Source of the DNA: Nissolia schottii
Lineage: Eukaryota > Streptophyta > Magnoliopsida > Fabales > Fabaceae
Direction of reading: 5' to 3'
DNA: 64,000 nt
Assembly: GCA_003254905.1 (NCBI GenBank)
Contig: QANU01063906.1
Location: 5,001-69,000 of the forward strand
Positions within the stretch are counted from its first letter, which is position 1. The number at the start of each line of letters is the position of its first letter. The notes under the pieces were generated by a model. The model did not search any database and was not told the origin of the DNA. It worked only from the letters and a program-made list of their open reading frames with translations. Both the position numbers and the translations under genes were made by a program. Below, piece after piece: positions 56,076 through 64,000 of this stretch.

Positions 56076-58228
56076 CAACCAAGGTCCAACATAAGTACAC
56101 ATCGTCATAATAATACATATGTACACCAAAGGGGTCTAAGTCCTAATACATAATACAAAACATATATCCTCCGCGCGTCATCATTGTCCCTGTGGTCTTG
56201 ACTTCAAGTCAGCTGTCAGTCCAATTGCTCTGTACACCTGGATCCATAACCGAGTGGGTGGGGGTGAGAACACTTGGTCCTCAGTGGGGTTCCTTAGCAC
56301 TAACTACCGTTCATTTACTCGGGTATCCTCCAGGCCGCTCAGGAGATTTCTAAGTGATCATGCATACTAAAATCCTACTGATTATTATCTTGGCCCAGGG
56401 TCCTGAACAGCTTTATCTATGTTACTACGTGATCAGGGAACTAGTCTTGCTCATCTAGGTTCTCGCGTTGTCTACTCCTAACCATCGTTACATAACCACA
56501 TCATAAACATGTATGCTGACAGACACACTTATCATCACGCATATGTTGCGCGGTAAACCTTCCACCATGCTTTCCAGGAACGGGACGTCATGCTATCTCG
56601 AGCATGGTATTCTGAGCACAGTATCTATGCAGGGGGTCATCATGCCGATGAGGCATGGATTTCAATGCATGTTCTCATACCATTCATCATAACTCTTCCT
56701 GTTCCTGTGTCCCAGTACTCTCTCGTACACCTTAGGACCGTCGTCCCCTGGTGGTGTACGACCTGCCTTCTCTGTCTGTTTTCCGGGCAAACATGACTAC
56801 ACCCCTACACTTTGGGTGGCGAGAGGCCGCCCTCTTGGCTAAGCCGGAAGCGGACCGTATCATAACCATACGCATCACATCATAATCTGTTCATCTTTCT
56901 ATCACATGTCGTGCGTCTCATCTTTCTTTTCTCTCATATGCACATTTATCTTTTCTCATCATGCTCTTGTTCCTACATTTCATTCTCATCTTCATTCGTT
57001 ACTCATTCATTAGACAATAACTTCTAGTGATCTATCCTCATGATGCATGCTTTACCCACACATAATCACATCATCACCTCAATAGTTATACTCATGTACA
57101 ATGATCTGAGCCTCTATGCTGGTTGGAACATGTAGAAAAGCTAAGAGACTCAAAGGCTGTAGGTTTCATTCGAATGACTAGGGGTGCATTCGAATGACAC
57201 TCTGCGAGTAACTTCTCCAGGGGTTTTCTGTGCGTAACATTTCTGCTTCTACAGTGATCCAATCAGTACACTTATGATTTTCAAACAGCGAAATCCTCAA
57301 AATCTAACCTATGCACCTTATTCTCTATCATTTGTACAAAGTAGTTTTTCAGTCAAAAGCACAAAAATACATATATACAGCCATAACATAATCCACATAG
57401 ACAGTGAGCTTAGGATTACCCACTTTCCAGGCGCGATAGGAAGTTATCAGAAACGACTCCCGAGAGCTTTAGGATCCTGCTATTTTTCCTGAGTCCGATG
57501 GAGAAATCGTCGCGCGCACAAACGGGCAGAGTAACAGCACAGCAGATGAAACTTAAGAAAGAAATGACACTGAGGCCGTGGGTTTATTTATAAGCTCAGG
57601 GGGTGGCCTTTTAGCTTTCCCACGAAGCTATTTGCTTCTTTTTCATTTCTTTTTCTTTTTTTTTTTCAAAATTATCCTTTAAGCCTAATTACTCTTTTGC
57701 CCTTCCTTTAATTTTTATTTCCTTTTATATCCTAACTTTGTTTTCCCCTTTTTGCCCTTTTTTCCTTTTAATTCTTTCCCCTTTTGTCCTTTTCTTTATT
57801 TTCCTTTCACTGACGTGGGAATTAATTTCCAAACCAGGTCACTTTATTTCGCGATCATGTTTGATCACGTTTTGTCATTTTTCGGTCGTGTTCGGGTATT
57901 TTAAAAATATTCCGAGCACATATCCGCGATCTACTAATTTTTCGGATCATAGAGGTATGTCCGGTTAAGGTATTCGTGAATTTATTGCCTGGAGGTAATT
58001 TTCACAGATACCTTAAGTGTCTACCGAAATTCTGATTTTTGTCAAAATTTGGCACGGACCTTGTGGCACTCCGCGAGATCAAGAAACAATTACTTGACTG
58101 ACGTTTGGAAGAAATTAATGTTCTAAATAATTTTTTCAGTCCAAATAATCGCATCTAATGTGCTTTTAATTAAGCAAAAATTGGGATTTTCGCGAAATTC
58201 TCGTAAGGGGAAAATTCGGGATGTTACA
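55778..58228 (-). mobile_element. Solo LTR of family T, TSD GGTTG, in the Reina 5' LTR
   Basis: GGTTG stands at 55773-55777 and 58229-58233. The LTR is 2451 bp and ends AATTCGGGATGTTACA. Blocks: CTAGGAGCCATGTG near 55950, hairpin at 56265-56283, CTCATGATGCATGC near 57036, only two TCATTCGAATGA words (57168-57205), GGATTACCCACTTTCC near 57412, a long CT/T-rich tract (57610-57800), and a U3 end. No coding region. Confidence 0.92.
56036..56071. repeat. (AT)n microsatellite
   Basis: About 17 AT units within the solo LTR, at the same side of the LTR as short TATACATATA stretches in other copies. Confidence 0.9.
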
Positions 58229-58580
58229 GGTTGCGCTTTGATCACCGTAGCGGATGGCGTCTCCCACCTCCACGAAGGTCATAGTTCAGAGAATGAAGAA
58301 ATGATGAGAGGAGTTTCAGGGGAAGAAGAAGAATACTCACAACTCTCATGCCCTTCCCTAAGAGGTAACCTTCCAAATTAGTATTGCTTCTCTTCTCTCT
58401 CTCACTTCTGCGACGATCCGCTGCATGCGGATCCTCTGCCACGTGCCCCTCTCCCTTAACCGATTTCCCTTTTGGTGTTGCATTCTGTTATTGATGGAGC
58501 ACGTTTCTTGAGCCCATTCCTTCTTTGCTCTTGTTGTTTGCATTAATCCCCATTCTGCCCCCGTTGTTAGTTGCATAACA

Positions 58581-59033
58581 GTCCAACATTGATTACTGCA
58601 TAACAGAAAACACGGTGTCTACGTTTAGAAAAAACAATGGGTGTTACGCTAGGCTTCGGTCAGAATCCACAATAATGAACATGTCCCAAAATCCCAAATT
58701 ATAGTTGGACTAAAATCCTAAATGTCAAATGAAAAGATCGCTTAAAAAAAATTCAAAATCCTCTGCAATTTAATACTAGAACAACAACTCAACAACTTAC
58801 CGGATTACGAACCACGCCACCGCCCAACACAATTAAAGACACTTGACACCACCTCAACAAAGTAAATTTGTGCTATACATTCACCAAGTGTACATGCGTT
58901 GTAATGGTCTTTTGTGAAATAACAATTCCCGTGGACCTATATAAAGAAATTAAAGAGAGAGAAAAATAATATTTTGATCCAAATTGTTAAAAAGAAAGGA
59001 AAGTCAAAGATTGATTACAGAACATGGCTGTTT
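58581..59033 (-). other. Host sequence downstream of the DHHC gene, probable 3' UTR
   Basis: AT-rich host DNA between the Reina target site and the DHHC stop codon. Part of it must be the 3' UTR, but I see no clear polyadenylation signal that decides its length. Confidence 0.5.
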
Positions 59034-59541
59034 TCACTTTACATGTCTCTTCCGAGTAACACCAAAGTTTGGCAAAAATCTTGCTACAGAATAATACTGA
59101 AGACCAAAAAATCTAACAAGGTTTTGACAATCTTTCTTTTCTTCTTCGTTATTATTATTATCTCCTTGTGAGCTCAAGTGGCTCAAATAGGTTTTCCCCT
59201 GGTATATGTAAGAGAGCTGCTGCCATAGAAGAACACTCAATCCAATCTGCAACGAAACGCTCGAAATGAAGAGATAAGCAAGAACGAGCCCCCTAGTAGA
59301 TAGAACCAGGGCAGATCTCAGAAGGGCAACAATGAATTCACTCATAAATCTCCATGCCAATTCTTGGCTGGGCATCCCATTGAATCTTCCAAGGGAGAGT
59401 GCCAATGGCGGCCATGCATGCATGCTCGAGTAAGCAGACATGATAGAGATGTAGATTGTGCTCAGCACTGCCGAAATGAGGAAGGCGATGAAGCTGCGGT
59501 GATTAGCTGCGCCGACGCAGTTTCCAATCTGCCAAAGAAAT

Positions 59542-59579
<38 letters not shown>

Positions 59580-61562
59580 CAATTGGCAGACCTGACCTAT
59601 CATTAAGACAAAGGAAGTTTGAAGCCCTGCTCTATCATTAAAACAACCAACAAAAAGATCCACTTTAACGTAATTGATATTCAATGATTACACCTATGAA
59701 CCAAGAACACTACAAAAAGAAGGAGCGATATTCATGCCCAACAAACACGTGTCAGACGCCACAGAATACTTCAAAAACCAAAGGAAATTACAAGTTTTGC
59801 CATTGTTGTATTGTCCCTTTTCCAGAGTTGTCATTATTTTCCACTTTCAATGCTTCTTATCCATTTCATCAAACATCATTCCATGGAACATACGGACATA
59901 GATAAAAATCCTATGCAAAACACCTAAAAACTGAGCAACATGCAATTGAACCCCATCGAGTTCCGGTAACAATCCGCCAAAATGTTTTTCTCACATTGTA
60001 TCCAAATGACATTTGTTAACATCCGCCGTAAGAGCACATTGAACGCATAATAAGTTTTATTTGAGAAATAAATACATTGAATTTGTAATACTTTCACTAC
60101 AAGAAATTGAATTTTTAACAAGTGTTTTGATTATCCAATTTTGACTTTTGCATTAACTGGCATTGATGTTTTGAAATTACACTTAATTCATCTCAAAAGA
60201 TTTGCACTTTACTAAAACTAGCGTGTTTAATGCACCTGGCCCCATCCAAATGTAAAACTTATACATAAAAAGAATAAAAATTACTTTTCAAAAGTTAAAA
60301 AAACTTAGGCATAGACCAAAACTTCTTCAAAAAGATCCCAAGGTAACAGGAAATGATCTGAGGCTCCACACACAAAGGAAACTACAGCCGTCGTATAAAT
60401 TTCACAATCCGGTCCACGAATACATTCCAGAACAATATAATAACCACTTAATCCCATATAATTTTTATGAACACATTCCAAGACCCAAGAATAACAAATG
60501 ATCCTTCCAGGTTTCTCCAACACCTTGTCAAATCAATCTCATTATCCTCTTGACACTATCAACCAAGTTCAACACAAATCCTCATGAGAGATGAAGAAAG
60601 AAGAGAGAATAATACCTAGTACACAAGAATACTGGATAAAGAGGCCTGGTTCAGAATAATGAGAGCCTCCTAAGGAGAAAGAAATGCCCTATCTACCATC
60701 CAATTCTAACAATATATTTGATAATTTGAGCCACTTAACTGTCAGCGTTATCAAATATCCGCTACAGTGTAGTAGGTTTTAAGCTAACCACTATGTTGTT
60801 TTATCGTGTAAATTGGCCACTATAGTGGAAATAGCAGGTTTCGAGCAAACCGCTATTTCCGCTATTCCGCTATTGATAACAATGTTAACTATCATAACTC
60901 CATAAATATGAAGCCATGAAATCCTATAGTAAGTTACATTATTCCAGTTTTCCTATATTAGCACTAATGATTAGTGTCAAGTGTTTCTTTTTAGCACCGG
61001 TTACTAAAATCCTTACATTGAAAAATTCTCTGAATTTTTCAATATTAAAGAACAAGGCGCACGAATAAAAGTTTAATAATGTGATCACAAGGTGACAATA
61101 TTAACAGCCATACAAAGCATACCAACCTCTCTGCATATCAAATCAAACAGAGAAACACTTCTAAACCAATAACCATTAGCATCAAATTACTATAAAAACC
61201 TCAAATATCTAGTGATGATTGCACCATTGAGATTGATACTCTTGTAAGATGATGAAAACTTACAAATGGACAGTGGTGATCCATGTCCAGTATGCATTTT
61301 CCGCATGATCGACAGTGATGAGCTCTAGGTGACTTCGGCTTTGAGCAGTAGAGGCAGAAAGTATAATTTTCAAGGTCACCTTTCCCTACAGTGGGGTAGC
61401 TTCCCCACAATATATTTGGCAGTGTGCCAGCGCACCTAAATGCCGCAAGGCTGAACGAGGAAATAGTTGCTATGGACAAGATTGCCGCAATGATTAGGTG
61501 AAAAATCCCACATACAAGACTGACAGAAAAGATGAAAGGATAGACTGCCCACACACCACCCA
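59034..61562 (-). CDS. DHHC-type protein S-acyltransferase (partial, two 3' exons)
   Basis: Two exons on the minus strand, 61264-61562 and 59034-59528, encode the last 263 residues or so. The donor CCATTT|GTAAGT and acceptor TTTGGCAG|ATT are in phase 0, and exon 61264-61562 is preceded by TTTTTTGTGTGCAG. The product transfers palmitate from palmitoyl-CoA to cysteines of target proteins, at Golgi, endosomal or plasma membranes depending on the member. The first exon shown has two membrane segments and then the zinc-binding cysteine-rich domain, [18 protein letters not shown], ending in the catalytic DHHC (MDHHCPF). The last exon continues [11 protein letters not shown], followed by two or three membrane segments and a basic end (TRKRHVK). 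Plant family members of this type have about 340 residues, so some 80 N-terminal residues lie beyond 64000 or in an exon I could not find. It looks intact and is the only host gene supported here. Confidence 0.9.
59546..59576. repeat. Poly-A/T tract of 31 bases
   Basis: A pure A run on the plus strand. In the sense of the DHHC gene it is poly-T and forms the polypyrimidine tract of the last intron. Confidence 0.9.
60747..60880. mobile_element. Possible MITE (134 bp)
   Basis: GTTATCAAATATCCGC at the left and CCGCTATTGATAAC at the right are imperfect inverted repeats. Between them are CCACTATAGTGG and repeated CCGCTATT words, a composition seen in short non-autonomous DNA transposons of dicots. 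No clear target duplication, and no family assigned. Confidence 0.35.
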
Positions 61563-62482
61563 CTGCACACAAAAAATAAATGTATAAGAAAAGTACAGAT
61601 TAATGTGTGTCATCATTTTTTGGAAGAGTAGGTGAATGTGAAGGATCACACTAAGAAGAAAATTATTCTACGATAACGGATATCACAATTAAATAACACA
61701 TTCAATGTAGAACCATCGATTATAGGAACACCGAATCACAAAACTGATCTCTAGATGACTTAAATAGGGAAAAAATTTATAAACATAGTCAACGAATAAA
61801 TTCTTCAGAAATACAAGCACCTGATAAGCACCAACTACAACTGAAACAATATAAATTTTGTTCATACTGTCAGTTCATAGCCAATTCAAACATTATCCGT
61901 TCTAAAATCATATATTAGTAATAGCGTTCACGTTTTGAAGCACCCAAGGCTTTAAGATCCTCCACTTTTCTGGAAATATAGCTAAGAAAACCAGTGCCTT
62001 GGTGCAGCAGTAAAATTTTTGTCATATGGCATGGCAACCAGCGCCTTGGTTAAAGTGCTTCCTTCAATGAATTAATGTCAGTAATTACAACTTAAATAGA
62101 TAAAACCAGGTGAATATATATTTCAAGTTTATAACCAAATTCCATTAGTATTTCTCTGAATTCAATCAAGATAGAGTGTAAGATGTGTTTGATACAATGT
62201 TTGCACATATACTGAAATAGATGTGAGGAAATATTGCTCGTAAGAACTTTTCAGTCAGCTTCAGCAAAATTTTATCCATTTGCAAATTCAGTGAATATCT
62301 TTTGGTAGACCATGAATGTCCATTGTCCAAGTAGCTGCTAAATTAGAATAAAAATTTAGATAGTGACTCCAAAGGCTAATGACTTAGATATCCCACTTGC
62401 ACATCAGGTATTCAAGTTCTGTTCCTTTGTTTAACAGGATATCCTCCTAACTCTCTAATTCTTTCACTTCAACAACACCACC

Positions 62483-62735
62483 TAAGCATTTTCCCACAAG
62501 ATAAAGTTGGCTACATGGATGAAATAATGTTATAGTTTCCAATCAAAAACCATGTCTATAGACAAATCATTTTAATCTAAATCTTTCTTGATGGTTTCAC
62601 CTATAGGTTTTTATGGTCTACCTCAACTTCTAACTACACGGTCACCCTCAATCAAGTCTACTATCCTCATTGGGGCTTCTACAAGCCTGCTCCACACAAA
62701 CCAAATCACGTAGGGCGGGATTCTTCCACCTTTTC
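62483..62735 (-). mobile_element. LINE 3' fragment, old
   Basis: On the minus strand it resembles the end of plant L1-type LINE reverse transcriptase: a decayed Arg-rich RWFGH-type region, then DLIEGD and a VKPSRK-like stretch, then CATGTAGCCAACTTTATCTTG, the equivalent of the CATGTAGCCGACCCCACT tail. It carries many changes and is older than the copy at 63007. Confidence 0.6.
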
Positions 62736-63006
62736 TACATTAAGTGTTACCCTAACTTTCTCTCCGAAGCACTCATCATTAATCCTTTCTTGAGTGTGTT
62801 TGTTCATTCAACACAACCAACAAGCTTATTCTCTTATTTCTTTATCTTCATCTCATTAAATTTCTTCTTTTATCAAATACATATAAAATATATATACACA
62901 CAAACAACACTTGCTTCAGTGGCTGATTGTTCGAAGACTCTGGATAATTTTAAAGGATTTCTTTCTGTGATTTTCTCGAGACTCGAGCATTTAATAGAAG
63001 ACAATA

Positions 63007-63274
63007 CAACAACAACAACAGAGTCTTATCCCACTTACGTGGGGTCAGCTACATGGATCAACCGATACCATAGTGGCCTATCAAGGGGCCATGTTTTCAT
63101 GTAAATCATTAACTTCTAAATCTCTTATAATAGTTTCTTCTATAATTTTTCTAGATCTCTCCTTACCTCTAGCTAATGAGTTATCCGCCACTTGATCTAC
63201 TCTCCTCACTGGCACTTCTAATGGTCTTCTCCTCACATGTCCAAACCACCTAAGGCAGCATTCTACCATCTTAG
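63007..63274 (-). mobile_element. 5'-truncated LINE fragment with 12-bp target duplication
   Basis: The minus strand encodes MVECCLRWFGHVRRRPLEV and VRRVDQVADNS, then IIRDLEVNDLHENM, the C-terminal block of plant L1-type LINE reverse transcriptase. It ends with a TACATGGATC/CCACGTAAGTGGGATAAGAC-type tail and a (TTG)n run at 63007-63021. TAGAAGACAATA at 62995-63006 and 63275-63286 is the target-site duplication. Only about 270 bp of the element was inserted. Confidence 0.8.
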
Positions 63275-64000
63275 TAGAAGACAATAATTGTACTAAATAG
63301 ATGGGAAAAAAGAGGGAACGGGAAAGAGAAGAGAGGGGTTGGGGGGGGCAAGTAATATGATGGGGGAGGAATGCCAGAGTTTTTAGAATTTTTTTTTTAA
63401 ATATATTACATCTTATATGGGATAAAACTCTTGACTTCTTTCATATGAGCCAAATTCTATTTTACAGGATTTTCTTTGGTAGAGTTGCAAAAGGACCGGT
63501 GAAATTTGTTTAGTAGATGTGTCTTTCTTGTTTGCTCTGGCTTTTTTGCACCCTGTTTGTTGTGTTTAACTGTTTTCTTTCAGGAAGATATTTTATCCTC
63601 CCCTCCTAATCTCCATTACTTTCCATCTCAAATAATATTTAATCTTTTCTCACAAAATAAATCCTCCTTAATGAAACCACTAAAACCAAAATGAAACAGG
63701 CAAAAACAAACAAGTTCATAATTATTATTACGACAAAGCTTTCAAACTTGTTTGCATATCTCATATTAAAAACCTTGTAATCCTATTAAATATTTGTAAG
63801 AAGAATATCCTACACAACAATTAGCAAAGCACTACGTAATACCACCGAAGAATTCGACACCCATCAACTCTCAATTTGAATGCATCAATCAAACAGTTGA
63901 CACTAGATATACATTTGATTAACTAAGTTTTGAGGGAGACTAAAAATGGAAAAGGAAGGCAAAATCGAAAATGAGACCTAAAACCCAAGGGAAAACAAAA

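Larger units (their letters stand above)
46249..58575 (-). mobile_element. Reina-type chromovirus (Ty3/gypsy), TSD TAACA, with three insertions
   Basis: The 3' LTR (46249-46850) and 5' LTR (55520-58575, interrupted) are flanked by TAACA at 46244-46248 and 58576-58580. The PBS and PPT are present. Minus-strand gag, protease, RT, RNase H, integrase and a chromodomain are all recognisable. Insertions: a solo LTR in gag (52464-55110), a solo LTR in the 5' LTR (55778-58228) and a TSD-flanked LTR-like element in pol (48325-49885). The LTRs differ by about 6% by eye, about two million years with a common plant rate, so it is older than the Athila element. It is broken, with several interruptions besides the insertions. 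Confidence 0.94.
55520..58575 (-). repeat. Reina 5' LTR, split by a solo LTR
   Basis: 55520-55777 and 58234-58575 together give 600 bp matching 46249-46850 at about 94%. The split is the insertion at 55778-58228. Confidence 0.9.
59529..61263 (-). other. Intron of the DHHC gene
   Basis: 1735 bp with canonical GT-AG ends. It contains a run of 31 A (59546-59576), that is, poly-T in the sense strand ending 17 bases before the acceptor, and a MITE-like sequence at 60747-60880. The rest is AT-rich with no reading frame of note. Confidence 0.85.
61563..64000 (-). other. Probable upstream intron of the DHHC gene
   Basis: AT-rich sequence beyond the splice acceptor at 61563. I searched by eye for an exon encoding the missing N-terminus with a membrane segment and did not find one, so the first exon is probably outside the window. 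Two LINE fragments lie here (62483-62735 and 63007-63274). A purine-rich stretch is at 63300-63370. Confidence 0.5.

Noticed and set aside
59364-59606. Plus-strand open frame ending in poly-Lys
   Set aside because: It is antisense to the last exon of the DHHC gene and runs into the poly-A tract.
60095-60115. CACTACAAGAAATTG, like the end of a CACTA DNA transposon; a similar CACTACAAAAAGAAGG at 59707
   Set aside because: I found no matching inverted end (TTCTTGTAGTG) or 3-bp target duplication nearby, so one word alone is not enough.

Overview
The window is plant nuclear DNA, almost certainly from a legume; the mix of LTR families suggests Phaseoleae (Vigna or Phaseolus type), which is an inference. 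About nine tenths of it is a nested pile of LTR retrotransposon fossils. The only host gene I can support is the 3' part of a DHHC-type protein S-acyltransferase gene on the minus strand at 59034-61562. Its first exon lies beyond the window. There are no bacterial features, no CRISPR array, and no rRNA or tRNA genes.

Layout. 1-7560: overlapping and nested LTRs of one large family, called family T here (LTR 2.4-3.3 kb, ends TGTAACA and GTTTCA, initiator-Met PBS; probably a Tekay-like Ty3/gypsy chromovirus). 7623-11813: a Ty1/copia SIRE-type element that keeps gag and a little protease. 11815-14312: inverted pieces of its LTR. 14314-22570: family T LTR pieces joined by single-N scaffold gaps. 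22571-23137 and 45335-45625: two halves of a host tandem repeat (about 148 bp), split by one insertion. 23138-45329: that insertion, a family T solo LTR that itself received three more insertions, one of them a 13.35-kb Athila element (31238-44589). 45626-46248: host DNA. 46249-58575: a Reina-type chromovirus with three insertions inside it. 58581-64000: the DHHC gene end, its introns, and two LINE fragments.

Ten insertions are delimited by exact 5-bp target-site duplications that I could read by eye, so the order of events can be reconstructed. Seven of the ten are solo LTRs of family T (one of them hidden behind a single N). LTR divergence by eye is about 2% for the Athila element and about 6% for the Reina element.

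The most unusual structure is a set of dense arrays of short palindromic words inside the LTRs: GTAATCGATTAC in the SIRE LTR, TCATTCGAATGA in many family T LTRs, and CGCTCAGCG/CGCTGAGCG in both the Athila LTR and other family T LTRs. In SIRE and Athila the array sits just upstream of the TATA box. In family T it sits downstream of the TATA box, between a conserved GTGGGTAA word and a conserved YAG|G word preceded by a conserved hairpin (TGAGAAC-N5-GTTCTCA), as if inside a leader intron. The word differs between otherwise homologous LTRs.

Several single-N gaps mark scaffold errors: one hides most of a solo LTR, one pair encloses a redundant 1.2-kb contig, and two neighbouring contigs appear to be in the wrong order.
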